DNA of 64,000 bases from Fistularia commersonii (GCA_037954325.1 JBBMNZ010000003.1:12134965-12198964), one strand, 5' to 3'; numbered from the stretch's first letter, positions 22,985-31,831 are shown. Notes: generated from the letters alone by a model not told the origin. Numbers and translations are program-made.

Positions 22985-23641
22985 TCTCTACTGTTCTCTA
23001 CTTCAACTGCCCGGACCTGCAGATTTGTGCTGTACAACATTCAGAAAATAGGACCCTACCTGACCCAACAGTCGGCACAGCTATTGGTTCAGGCCATGGC
23101 CATCTCCCGCCTGGACTACTGCAATTCCCTCCTAGCTGGACTACCTGCTTGTGCAATAAAACCACTGCAGGTGGTACAGAATGCTGCAGCACGGTTGGTA
23201 TTCACTCAACCCAAAAGGGCTCATGTTACACCTCTGTTCATCCAGTTGCACTGGCTACCAGTAGCTGCCAGGATCAAGCACAAGGCCCTGACCCTGGCAT
23301 TCAAAACCACCTCAGGAACAGGTCCAGCATATCTCACCGAAATGATAAGATCTTATGTTCCCGGCAGAGAGCTGCGTTCCTCTAATTCAAACCTATTACC
23401 AGTACCTTTTGCTCACTCTAAGCGATCTTAAGCAAAACTGTTCTCAGTTCTACTACCTCAGTGGTGGAACAAACTCCCAGAAGCAACAAGGCTAGCATCA
23501 TCTCTCTCAATCTTCAAGAAACAGGTAAAAACGTTTCTCTTTCAGGACTTTTTACTGCGCTGATGCCCCAGATCAGCTTAGACAGCAAGTTAGGCTATGC
23601 AGTGTGTGTGTGTGTGTGTGTACGTTTGTGTGTCTCTGTCC

Positions 23642-23678
<37 letters not shown>

Positions 23679-23830
23679 AAAACCCTCACTAACCCAAGCT
23701 TACTGTTCTGTATATTTCCTGTGCATCGTGTATTTGCAAGTGTATTGGCAGTCCCTATGTCCTCTATTGTAAGTCGCTTTGGATAAAAGCGTCTGCCAAA
23801 TGCAATGTAATGTAATGCCATGTAATGTAA
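22985..23830 (+). mobile_element. L2-clade LINE, 3' end fragment
   Basis: A 5'-truncated L2: C-terminal RT-adjacent region, 3' UTR with a 36-base poly-A run at about 23644-23679, then the characteristic end 'ggataaaagcgtctgcc' and a (TGTAA)n-like tail at 23800-23846. It lies inside the LTR described above. Confidence 0.85.
22990..23600 (+). pseudogene. L2 ORF C-terminal region
   Basis: Reads RFVLYNIQKIGPYLTQQSAQ, ISRLDYCNSLLAGLPACAIK, QNAAARLVFTQPKRAHVTPL and LHWLPVAARIKHKALTL, then, after a stop at 23429-23431, the end region WWNKLPEATRLASSLSIFKK in the same frame. These are the conserved C-terminal motifs of fish L2 elements (LDYCNSLLAG, HWLPV.ARI, WWN.LP). No catalytic box is included. 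Confidence 0.82.
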
Positions 23831-23888
23831 TGTAATGTAATGTAATTCCTGTGTACATTCAGGGGGTAAGTTCCTTATCAGGGGGTAG

Positions 23889-24008
23889 GTTCCCATTTGC
23901 TTTGCAGTCATTTGGCAGACGCTTTCATCCGACGTGACATACAATGGAGGTGCCGGGGATTGAACCCAGGACCTCATGCATGTGCTCTACCACTGAGCTG
24001 CAACACCT
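23889..24008 (-). mobile_element. tRNA-Ala-derived SINE with an L2-like tail
   Basis: On the minus strand 24008-23945 resembles a tRNA-Ala gene: A box GCTCAGTGGTAGAGC, B box GGGTTCAATCCC, ending CACCTCCA, but most of the anticodon arm is missing. It is followed by 'ggatgaaagcgtctgcc', nearly the same as the L2 3' end 100 bases away in the opposite orientation. That layout is typical of a SINE mobilised by a partner LINE. It is not a functional tRNA. Confidence 0.7.
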
Positions 24009-24104
24009 TTATGCTTACTTGAATATAGTATCATGGGGGTAGGTTCCTGTTTGAGGATAAAGGCCATTTGTGCTCACACGTCTGGCTGTCTTCATATGAG
24101 TAGT

Positions 24105-24145
24105 CGAAATAACATAGCTATGAATATAGAGAGAAAACTCTAACA
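24105..24145. repeat. 41-bp direct repeat, copy 1
   Basis: Runs from 'cgaaataacatagc' to 'aaaactctaaca' and is identical to 24321-24361, with a 216-bp period. Interpreted as the start of the two LTRs of the minus-strand element. Confidence 0.92.
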
Positions 24146-24320
24146 ATTCCCTCCTGTTTATGAGACTACGAACAATGTTAAACACTTCAGCATCATCACA
24201 TCATGTTAGTACAAAGTTTAGAGATATCACTTCATACAACATCATCGTCGTCTTCCACAGTCGAATTATTACAGTTATGTTTTTCTAAATAACTTATAGA
24301 CAGTTGCTCATATTTTTGAA

Positions 24321-24361
24321 CGAAATAACATAGCTATGAATATAGAGAGAAAACTCTAACA
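24321..24361. repeat. 41-bp direct repeat, copy 2
   Basis: Identical partner of 24105-24145; its end is the outer boundary of the LTR element. Confidence 0.92.
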
Positions 24362-24450
24362 GGCTACGTTAGCGTAACATATTACGGTTAGAGTCATTCA
24401 AATAACTATAGCATATAGCACATGCTACAACCTAACAATCAGAGTCACTC

Positions 24451-24999
24451 TTAATCACTAAATCCAACAAAATCTTCTTCTTCGGTGTCACTTCTAAACA
24501 ACTCCGCCAACTCCGAAGGTAGACAATGCGCCGATTCCTCTTCTACCGGTACGTCGCTTACGTCAGAGTCATCGTCACTTGCAGTTCTAATTATTCCAGC
24601 CTTTCTGAATCCCGACAGGACGGTGTCCTTGCCCTGATAGAGAGGCGATTGCGTTGCATGAAGCGGAAACACCAGGAAGGTCCTCCTGCAAAGTCATTTA
24701 TATTCATCTCCTTGGCAACTACCTGGGTGTGAAGACGCAACTGTACTGTTGACAAGCCTCTCCCGGCAGCACGTTGTTCAAGCACCCATGTGTGAACTCG
24801 TCCCTCTAGCTGTGGCCAGCAAACTTTTAGCCCGCGATTAGCTTTTTTAGTTTTCTTCATTTCAGTAAGAGTAACCTCTGCTTTTCGCCAGTCCCTTACA
24901 AGTTTCTCACTAACTTCAAACTTTCTTTCTGCTGCTTGATTGCCGTTTTCGGCTGCATATTTCACTACTACCGACTTATTACCTGCAGAATATGATTTT
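24451..24999 (-). pseudogene. pogo-like transposase remnant: CENP-B-type HTH plus acidic C-terminus
   Basis: From 24999 downward: KRKSYSAGNKSVVVKYAAEN, then ERKFEVSEKLVRDWRKAE, the first helix-turn-helix of the CENP-B/POGK type, and WVLEQRAAGRGLSTVQLRL, then GPSWCFRFMQRNRLSIRA, the second HTH (Tc5/CENP-B type, WC.RF..R). At about 24650 the sequence jumps to SGFRKAGIIRTA and an acidic Asp/Glu-Ser-rich tail ending EEDFVGFSD (24454), which in intact relatives follows the DDE domain. Roughly the whole DDE core is missing, and the tail is in a different frame from the HTH part. DNA-binding potential without catalysis is therefore the most that could remain. Confidence 0.72.
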
Positions 25000-25017
25000 C
25001 TTTTTGGAGAAAATCAC

Positions 25018-25052
25018 ATTCCCCCCTGCTAGTTTGGATAGCAGGGGGGAAT
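25018..25052. repeat. Perfect 14-bp stem hairpin
   Basis: 'attcccccctgcta' and 'tagcaggggggaat' are exact complements around the loop 'gtttgga'. A smaller 8-bp hairpin (24994-25015) lies just before it. The right arm has the look of a retroviral polypurine tract, which could mark the end of the ERV internal region, but no TG follows. Confidence 0.8.
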
Positions 25053-25481
25053 TCTTTTCATTTTATTGCTGTTTGTTTTGATTCAAGCCATGATCAAATT
25101 ATTTGTTAAAGGAACTGGAGTTACATTGCGATAATGGAATGGCAAGACAAATGTGACTCGTACCTCCTTCCGGGCTGAATTCCCCCATTTCATGGGAACT
25201 GTGACGGTGATGGTAACTCAAGGAGAAATGTTTAAAGGTTTCCATTTTCTTTCATGTAGAACTGATCTGGTGATGTATTGAACCTGCAAGAATTAACATT
25301 GTTTTTTCAATTAAGAAGAATAAATCAGTAGATTAGTTGTCAAAATGACAAAAGGGTGGATTGTGGAGAAAATTTACTTGCAGTAGTAACAGCTGTGCAA
25401 CATGCAACATGCAACATGTTGCTGTGTCAGCAGTTGTGCTACATGTACTTTACCTGTCTTATCATCCAGACTGTTCTCATG
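25053..25481. other. Unassigned, possibly U3 of an LTR
   Basis: No coding sequence. It lies between the hairpin and the mariner and could be the first part of an LTR whose promoter and polyadenylation signals lie at 26.05-26.12 kb. A short triplicated 'caacatg' occurs at about 25397-25420. Confidence 0.3.
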
Positions 25482-25483
25482 TA

Positions 25484-25940
25484 CAGTGGGGTAAAAAAAA
25501 GTATTTAGTCAGCCATCAATTATGCAAGTTCTTCTCCTTAAAAAGATGAGAGGGGCCTGTAATTTTCATCATAGGTACACCTCAACTATGAGACAGAATG
25601 CAAAAAAACCCCAAAAAAAACAGGAAATCACATTGTCTGATTTTTAAAGAATTTATTTGCAAATTATGGTGGAAAATAAGTATTTGGTCAAGATCAGAGT
25701 TTCACCTCAATACTTTGTTATGTACCCTTTGTTGGCAATGACAAGGGTCAAAGGTTTTCTGTAAGTCTTAACAAAGTTTTCTCAGACTGTTGCTGGTATT
25801 TTGGCCCATTCCTCCATGCAGATCTCTGGAGCAGTGATTTTTTGGGGCTGTTGCTGGGCAACACATATTTTCAACTCCCTCCATTGATTTTCTGTGGGGA
25901 TGAGATCTGGAGACAGACTAGATACTTTTTTGTCCAACTG
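25484..25940 (-). mobile_element. Tc1/mariner deletion derivative, second copy
   Basis: Starts 'cagtggggtaaaaaaaagta' after TA (25482-25483) and ends 'gatacttttttgtccaactg'. The interior matches the 14.3-kb derivative: outer non-coding part, then transposase C-terminal codons including an ENQWRELK-like stretch, then the same internal jump at 'gagatctggagacag'. The right-hand TA is lost. It is about 70 bases longer than the 14.3-kb copy because it keeps more of the outer region. Confidence 0.83.
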
Positions 25941-26175
25941 AGTTGATATGTGTACGTGAAGGACATACTAATGTGCCTAAGAAGGAATTATTAACAAACT
26001 GATGAAATGTGCCTGTGCTATTTCTTTACTTGTTTACTTTCTTCACTTATATAAACCTGCCTATAACATTGTTTGGTGTCCAGACTGTAAGGAGAGTGTG
26101 CCCTGTTCGGCCAAATAAAAAGACTTGAGCTCTGTTTCTAATTGACTGTTGTTAGCTGTTGCTGGTTTTTCATGT
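25941..26175 (+). promoter_or_regulatory. LTR-like segment with TATA box and polyadenylation signal
   Basis: Contains TATAAA at 26050-26055 and AATAAA at 26114-26119, spaced as the promoter and the end of R in a short retroviral-type LTR. Its first 110 bases also follow the mariner at 14.7 kb, so it is a repeat. It lies downstream of the env-like remnant in the same orientation and may be its 3' LTR, but this link is an inference. Confidence 0.45.
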
Positions 26176-26244
26176 TTATTCGATGCATTGTTTCTGTAAT
26201 AAGTTCTTGTGATCTCACAAGACTTATTGTAGACTGTCTACACA

Positions 26245-27590
26245 GCCACAGGTGAGAAGAGAGTTCGTCGCCTTCGTTCCAGGAAAGCTGCTGGCCCTGA
26301 CGGCCTTAATCCCAGAGTGCTGATATTCACACATCTCTTCAACCTGAGCCTGAATCAGATGGTTGTCCCTGACTGTCGGAAAACCTCATGCCTAGTTCCA
26401 GTGCCCAAGAAGAAGCATCCCAGCACACACATCGACTACAGACCAGTGGCCCTGACATCACACGTCATGAAGTCGCTGGAGAGGCTCATCCTGAGGCACC
26501 TTTGCACAGTCATCGGACCTTCGCTGGACCCTCCGCAGTTCAGATACCAGCCCCGGATAGGAGTGGAAGACGCCATCATCTTCCTGCTGCACAGAGTGTA
26601 CACCCCCCTGGAGGAGGCAGGAGGCACTGTGAGAGTTATGTTCTTTGACTTCTCCAGTGCTTTTAATACCGTTCCACGTGCCCTGCTGAACAGGACATGC
26701 AGGTGGTTGCCCCGCTCGTGGCCTGGATCAACAACTACCTCACAGGCCGGCCGCAGTACGTGAGGCTGGGAAACATCACATCGGACACCACTGTGAGCGA
26801 CATGGGAGCGCCGCAGGGGACGGTCCTGTCTCCCTTCCTGTTTACGGTCTACACCTCGGACTTCAGGTTCTCCTAGTCCTGCCAATTCTCAGATGACTCT
26901 GCCATCGTGGGCTGCATCGACAGAGGCCAGGAGGAGGAGTACAGGAGCGTGGTGGACAGGTTTGTGGAGTGGTGTGGACTGAACCACCTGCAGCTCAATG
27001 TAACAAAGACACAGGAGCTAGTGGTGGATTTCAGGAAACAAATGACCCATCTGAACCCTGTCACCATCAGGGTTACAGAAGTGGACATTGTGGACAACTA
27101 CAAGTACCTGGGTGTCCACTTGGACAATAAACTGGGCTGGACTGTAAACATCAATGCCATTGTCAAGTAGGGTCAGAGCTGCCTGTTCTTCCTCAGAAGG
27201 CTCAGATCTTTCAGCGTCTGCAGGACCATGCTGCAGTTGTTTTACCACCCGGTGGTGTCGAGCGTCATCTTCTACGCTGTTGTGTGCTGGGGCAGCAGGC
27301 TCAAGACTGTTGACGCTAAAAGACTTAGCAAGCTCATCAGGAGAGCTGGATCTATACTGGGAGTGGAGCTGGAATCTGTAGGTGTCAGAGAGGAGGATGC
27401 TGAGGAAGCTCCTCAGCATCATGGGAAATGTTCATCACCCCCTGCATGCCACACAGACGTCCTGTCAGAGCTCTTTCAGCCATAGACTGATACCATTGGG
27501 GAGCTCCACTGAACGCGACAGGAGGTCTTTCCTACCTGAGGCTATCAGACTTTTTAATTCTTTTCCCCTCAGCCGCAGGGAATCTTAAAA
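26245..27590 (+). pseudogene. Rex1-like reverse transcriptase (frameshifts and stops)
   Basis: Motifs in order: RRLRSRKAAGPDGLNPRVL (about 26265-26320), DYRPVALTSHVMKSLERLIL (about 26434-26495), FDFSSAFNTVPRALL (first catalytic Asp, about 26643-26690), then in another frame NNYLTGRPQYVRLG, GAPQGTVLSPFLF, and after a stop the catalytic FSDDSAIVGCID (about 26884-26920). Then LNHLQLNVTKTQELVVDFRK, YKYLGVHLDNKLGW, a stop in place of Lys/Tyr near 27168, and AVVCWGSRL and RSFLPEAIRLFNS at the end. At least two frameshifts and two stops make it inactive. Confidence 0.8.
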
Positions 27591-27599
27591 TCGTAAAAC

Positions 27600-27631
<32 letters not shown>

Positions 27632-27856
27632 CAAACCTCACCCACTTACTGTAATAATTTAAACTGTAATAATTTATCTATATTGTATATTATTGTAATT
27701 TCTATATAATTTCATATTTGTGCAATATTTCATAACAGCTACATATATAATATTTTTTCATACTCTTGTGGACTCCTTATCTTTCCCTTGTGACTAAGAC
27801 ACTTTGTAGTTTTCACTTGTTACTTAAGACACTTTATTGTTTATTTGTATTTCTTC

Positions 27857-27872
27857 TTATCGCCTTTTCCCC
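27857..27872. repeat. Target-site duplication of RTE copy E (left)
   Basis: 'ttatcgccttttcccc' matches 'ttatccccttttctct' at 28985-29000 with three differences, in line with an ageing 15-16 bp duplication. Confidence 0.75.
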
Positions 27873-28984
27873 TTTGCGTTGAGAATGCTAATAGAAAAGT
27901 ACAGAGAAGGCCAGAGGGAGCTGCATTGTGTTTTTGTAGACCTAGAAAAGACATATGACATGGTGCCAAGAGAGGAGCTCTGGTATTGTATGAGGAAGTC
28001 TGAAGTGGCAGAGAAGTATGTTAGACTGGTGCAGGACATGTATGCTAGCTGTGAGACACTGGTACGGTGTGCTGTAGGGGTAACGGAGAAGTTCAAGGCG
28101 AAGGTGGGACTCCATCAGGGATCAGCTCTGAGCCCCTTCTTGTTCGCAATGGGGATGTATAGGCTGACAGATGAGGTTAGACAGGAATCCCCATGGACCA
28201 TGATGTTTGCAGATGACATTGTGATCTGTAGTGAGAGCAGACAACAGGTAAAGGAAAATCTAGAGAGGTGGGGTATACTCTGGAAAGGAGAGGAATGAAA
28301 GTTAGTCGCAGCAAAACAGAATATATGTGTGTGAATGAGAGGAACTCGGGTGGAACGGTGAGGCTACAGGGAGTGGAGATCAAGAAGCTGGAGGATTTCA
28401 GGTACTTGGGGTCAACAGTCCAGAGCAACGGAGAGTGTGGAAAAGAGGTGAAGAGACGGGTCCAAACAGGTTGGAATGGGTGGAGAAAAGTGTCAGAGGT
28501 ACTATGTGATAGAAGACTTTCAGCCTGAATAAAAGGAAAGGTGTACAAGACGGTGGTGAGACCAGCGATGATGTATGGACTAGAGACTGTTACAATGACC
28601 AAAAGACAGCAGGCAGAACTAGAGGTTGCAGAGATGAAGATGTTGAGGTTCTCTTTGGGAGTGACCAGGATGGATAGGATCAGGAATGAGTCTATCAGAG
28701 GGATGGCACATGTTCGATGTTTTGGAGAGAAGGTCAGAGAAGCCAGACTGAGATGGTTCGGTCATGTACAGAGGAGGGATAGTGAATATATTGGTAGACG
28801 GATGCTGGAATTGGAGCTGCCAGGAGAGAGGTCTCGAGGAAGACCAAAGAGAAGATTTATGGACGTAGTGAGAGAGGATATGAAGGTAGTTGATGTGAGA
28901 GAGGAGGATACAGAGAATAGGGTTAGATGGAGAAAGTTGACTCGCTGTGGCGACCCCTGACAGGAAAAGCCAAAAGAAGAAGAT
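27873..28984 (+). mobile_element. RTE-clade LINE copy E, 5'-truncated
   Basis: Starts 'tttgcgttgagaatgctaat' within RT and ends with a short GAA tail. It is bounded by an imperfect 16-bp target duplication in the 3' UTR of the Rex1-like LINE. It carries the TACGG pentamer that copies B and C lack. Confidence 0.9.
27880..28960 (+). pseudogene. RTE reverse transcriptase (frameshift and stop)
   Basis: Opens with FALRMLIEKYREGQRELHCV, then VDLEKTYDMVPREELWYC (usually EKAYDRVP), and reads through the region that is frameshifted in copies B and C: ETLVRCAVGVTEKF, GLHQGSALSPFLF, MMFADDIVICSESRQQ. A 1-base loss near 28272 ('aggtggggtatactc') shifts the frame. The next frame has KTEYMCVNERN and DFRYLGSTV to a TGA at 28526-28528 in place of Arg. 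After that come KTVVRPAMMYGLETV, RWFGHVQRRDSEYIG and the terminal RWRKLTRCGDP. It is ordinary degeneration after insertion. Confidence 0.87.
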
Positions 28985-29209
28985 TATCCCCTTTTCTCTT
29001 ATTTTTACTGTTTATACAATGTTTCTACTATTATTCATTATTATTATTATTATAATTATAATATTTTGTTATATATATTATCATTATTATTATTATATAT
29101 TCTTATTCTTATTCTTATTCCACTTTGACAGCTGTGCATTTTTTGTCTTTTTTTCCTAACCATTCTCTTCCCCTCATGGTCCCAGTCGTTAAGCACACCC
29201 CTAGCACCA

Positions 29210-29641
29210 TCAGTGTTCCCACCTGAGCAGGCAGGGTGAGCAATGTCTGGCCATTCCTTTAGCCCAGTAGCAGGGCTTTACTCTTTTCCCAGTTCCCCTT
29301 TGCTGAGCTTGCCATCTCGTATAGAGAGCGAGTGCTGCTGACTGTTGCTGGACATCATCCTCGTTGGATACGAATATATTTATGTCGTCAGCATAAGTAT
29401 ACAAACTAAAGAAGTGCTTATGTCCTCTTGGCCCCAACAAAGGAAAGCAGTTGAGCTGGTTTCTAAGCCAAGAGAGCAAAGGCTCGATGGCAAGGGCATA
29501 GAGCTGACAAGAGAAGGGAAAACCTTGCCTTATTCCCTGCTGAAAAGCAATTGGCCAACTCAGCCATGCACCCATTTTGATCAAGCATTGCGCATTATAA
29601 GAGTAAACACAACCAGGATATGAAATTGTCTCTAAACCCAA
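29210..29641 (-). pseudogene. Tx1 reverse transcriptase palm
   Basis: Reads MGLETISYPGCVYSYNAQCL, then FQQGIRQGFPFSCQLYALAI (family GIRQGCPLSG), EPLLSWLRNQLNCFPL and LYTYADDINIFVSNEDDVQQ, the catalytic YADD box with its conserved neighbours, followed by SAALALYTRW. The Cys of RQGC is Phe. Downstream codons drift out of frame near 29270. Confidence 0.8.
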
Positions 29642-30164
29642 AGGCTGAGAGTGAGAAAAACACGTATGATTGGTCCATCCTACTGAAGGCTTTGTCTTGG
29701 TCTCAGGTGATTGTGCATGTTTTCACACTGCAACTATTGCATAAATCAAAAACGTACTTTATTAGAAATGTTATCCCTTTTATTACTGTCATGACACAAC
29801 AGGATTGCTCTGCCTGTATGAGGTTACCAAGAAAACCCTTCGGTCAGTTGGAAAGTGGTCTACCTGGACAGGATTTTGTGGTCCATACAGGCTACATGCC
29901 ACCAGTTTGTCAGCATAGCCAAGTGTCTTGAAGCAGTGGAAAAACTATTGTTTGGCAGGAGCCAATCTGGTGGCTAGTTTTTCCAATGGTAAGTTCCTTG
30001 TCCAGAGTAGATCTTTCCTCCTGGCTGAGTTGAGTGAGGTCCTTTAGGACAGTGGTCCACAACCACTGGGCCCTGGACTGGTACCAGGCCCCACAAGAAA
30101 TGATCAATTATTTCCGTTGGATTTATTATTTAAATCTGAACCATCTTTATTTTGAAAAATCCTT

Positions 30165-30798
30165 TGTCACGGGTCGGGAGGCGGACTCGAGCAGGGAACC
30201 ACACCAAGGCCAGAGTAGGTTCAGATGTTTTATTTTTAATCAGGGGATGCGGGGTCGGGGTCCAATGTCACCCCGGCCAGCTGGGTCTGGTCGTGACGGG
30301 GTTCTCGCAGGGTCGTGGTCCACCAGGGGGTCTCACAAGGTCAGGGTCCAAAGGTCCAGGGGGGGGCCTGGTCCACAAGGGGGTCTTGCAGGGTCAGGAT
30401 CCGATGTTACACCGGCCGGCTGGGTCCAGTCGTAACAGGGTCGGGGTCCACCAGGGGGTCCCAGTCTACACTCAGGGTCCACCAGGGGGTCTCACAGAGT
30501 CAGGTTCCGATGTTACACCAGCCAGCTGGGTCCGGTCATAACGGGATTCTCGCAAAGTCAGGGTTGTTGGACAAAGGGAAGTCCAGGCACCACAGCTAGG
30601 GCCAGACATGACAGGTTTCATGGGGCTAAACAGGGTCAGGGTGGTTGGGCAACCACAGTCCCTCAGCCCCAGGCAGCGCATGCTGCTGCCCTTTATAGGG
30701 ATCTTGATTAGCGGCAGCTGGTCGCAGCTGCAGTTGGCACCGATTCTTAATTTGACCCAGCCGTGTCTCCACTCGGCAACCGAGAGGAGATCGTGACA
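30165..30798. mobile_element. TG...CA bounded GC-rich insertion inside the hAT element
   Basis: Starts TGTCACGGGTC and ends GATCGTGACA, so its ends are inverted TGTCACG/CGTGACA. Base composition changes sharply from AT-rich to GC-rich at both edges. 'tttattttg' flanks both sides at a short distance. It could be a solo LTR; no convincing 5-bp duplication is seen. Confidence 0.45.
30256..30560. repeat. Minisatellite, about three units of 105-140 bp
   Basis: Units begin near 30257, 30397 and 30505 with 'gatgttacaccggcc' variants and contain 'ggtccaccagggggtctcac'. Units differ in length because an inner 'ccaccagggggtc' motif is itself repeated. Confidence 0.75.
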
Positions 30799-31087
30799 TT
30801 TATTTTGTGAAAAAGGACAAAAATCTCTCAGTGATATCTTGGTCACTTGAGCACCAAAAATGTACCCACAAGCTAGCAATATGAGTAAAAAACAGACATC
30901 AGATGTAAAGTTTCTTTTTGATTGGGAAAAGATGAATTTATTATTGTAATCACAATATAACAATATATGTGTGCTGCCCCAACTCAGCCCGCGGTAAAAT
31001 AGTCAAACGCTGACTGGTCCGTGGCGATAAAAAGGTTGGGGACCACTGCTCTAGTAGATCCTCAGCTCCCACAGTCACAATCCACTA

Positions 31088-31639
31088 CAGTAAACCCTTG
31101 TTTATTGCGGAGGTTACGTTCTAAATATAACCCCCAATAGGCAAAATCCGCAAAGTTGTCAGCTTGTCATGAATGTCATAGCTGTCAGCAAGGGTTTCAT
31201 AAAGTTTTTTAGATTTTGTTTGGGTAACGCTGCTGTCGTCCTTATGTTATTTTCCTCCTTCTTTATGTAACAAACCGAAGATTAATTTATTCCGTGATGG
31301 CACCCTACAGCTGCATAGCTTCTACCTTCAATCAGCATGTCCAGAAGTTTAACTTTTTCTGCGATAGTTAACATCTTCCTCTCCCTTTTGGGCGTGTCGT
31401 CAGGTGCCTTTACCGGTGCAGAACGTTTCATCGACATTGTGGGTTTTGTCATGGAGATGATTTGCAAGCTGTACAGAGACAAAGCACGGACATTGTTGAC
31501 ACTGGTCTATCGTCCTTTAGCCAATTAGGATGCAGAACAAAATATACCATACTGTAAAAACAAGCATTAAAAAAACTGCAATCATCTGCGAAACAGTGAA
31601 GTTGCAAAAGGTGAACCGCGTTATAGCGAGGGTTTACTG
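31088..31639 (-). mobile_element. Tigger-type (TcMar) deletion derivative with TA duplication
   Basis: Starts 'cagtaaacccttgtttattg' and ends with the inverted 'cgagggtttactg', flanked by TA on both sides (31086-31087; 31640-31641). The 552-bp element keeps part of the transposase start on the minus strand and lacks the DDE domain. Confidence 0.82.
31305..31455 (-). pseudogene. Tigger transposase N-terminus (CENP-B-type HTH)
   Basis: Reads MTKPTMSMKRSAPVKAPDD, then PKRERKMLTIAEKVKLLDML and IEGRSYAAVGCHHGIN, the first helix-turn-helix of Tigger/CENP-B-like transposases. The frame ends shortly after. The second HTH and the catalytic domain are absent. Without the rest it could at most specify a small DNA-binding peptide, and there is no evidence of expression. 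Confidence 0.7.
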
Positions 31640-31831
31640 TATCCCAAATAGGTCTGTATAGAAACTTTAGTTCCACCGGGTCGATGGTGCCTCTGAATGC
31701 CGACAGCTTCAAACAAAGCATTTGCTTTCACTGAGTGGCGGATCTTTCTATGTTGAAAAAGAGAAGCTTCAGGCATCCATATACTTAAGTTGGAGTAAGT
31801 GGGACTTGACCAGGGCTTCCTTTACCGTGTG

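Larger units (their letters stand above)
22741..24361 (-). mobile_element. LTR-element remnant (TG...CA ends, 5-bp target duplication)
   Basis: Ends TGTTAGAG (22741) and CTCTAACA (24361), flanked by 'gacta' and 'ggcta' (22736-22740; 24362-24366). A 41-bp terminal piece is repeated at 24105-24145 and 24321-24361. On the minus strand the inner copy is preceded by a purine-rich 'aggagggaat', as a polypurine tract precedes a 3' LTR. The most economical reading is a minus-strand element whose 5' LTR and body are nearly deleted (24361-24146), with a 3' LTR from 24145 to 22741. That LTR holds an AATAAA (complement of 22924-22931) and later gained an L2 fragment and a SINE. Confidence 0.62.
22460..25003 (-). 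mobile_element. pogo-type DNA transposon, split by an LTR element, DDE core deleted
   Basis: The left terminus at about 22462 starts 'taccgtattttttggac', the end of a dispersed fish repeat with terminal inverted repeats. The left part runs to 22740 and resumes at 24362 after an LTR insertion that duplicated 'g(a/g)cta'. The right part (24362-25003) encodes, on the minus strand, the ends of a pogo-like transposase. The expected right terminus ('...aaaatacggta') is not seen, so this end is truncated. It interrupts the env-like remnant. Confidence 0.65.
26230..29160 (+). mobile_element. Rex1/CR1-type LINE, 5'-truncated, 3' UTR split by RTE copy E
   Basis: The RT part lies at 26230-27590, followed by a poly-A run (27602-27631), an AT-rich 3' UTR to 27872, the RTE copy E insertion, then the UTR again from 28985 with ATT-rich repeats and a few TTATTC units near 29100. 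The endonuclease is absent. The endonuclease fragment at 8.3-9.0 kb looks like the same family. Confidence 0.75.
30050..31048. mobile_element. Non-autonomous hAT element (999 bp)
   Basis: Terminal inverted repeats 'cagtggtccacaacc' (30050) and, at the other end, the complement of 'cagtggtccccaacc' (31048). An imperfect 8-bp target duplication, 'ctttagga' / 'ctctagta' (30042-30049; 31049-31056), matches at 6 of 8 positions. No transposase is present. The middle holds a further insertion and a GC-rich minisatellite. Confidence 0.82.
29910..31740 (-). pseudogene. Tx1 ORF2 region upstream of RT (in pieces)
   Basis: Fragments in the same orientation: LKDLTQLSQEERSTLDKELT then IGKTSHQIGSC (about 30040-29945), and LCLKLSAFRGTIDPVELKFL followed by YRPIWDT (about 31720-31642). 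I match these to Tx1 elements by pattern memory only. The hAT at 30050 and the Tigger-type element at 31088 separate them. Confidence 0.5.

Noticed and set aside
23945..24008. tRNA-Ala gene on the minus strand
   Set aside because: A and B boxes and acceptor-like ends are present, but most of the anticodon arm is missing and an L2-like tail follows, so it is a SINE.
24105..24361. CRISPR-like spaced direct repeats
   Set aside because: Only two 41-bp copies 216 bases apart in a eukaryotic genome, explained by LTR termini.
25018..25052. Intrinsic transcription terminator
   Set aside because: A GC-rich hairpin without a U tract in eukaryotic DNA; terminators of this type do not apply here.
26436..26885. 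149-codon minus-strand frame, and similar minus-strand frames at 36776-37366 and 10514-10899
   Set aside because: These are complements of GC-rich RT, integrase or LINE sequence whose sense strand has clear motifs.
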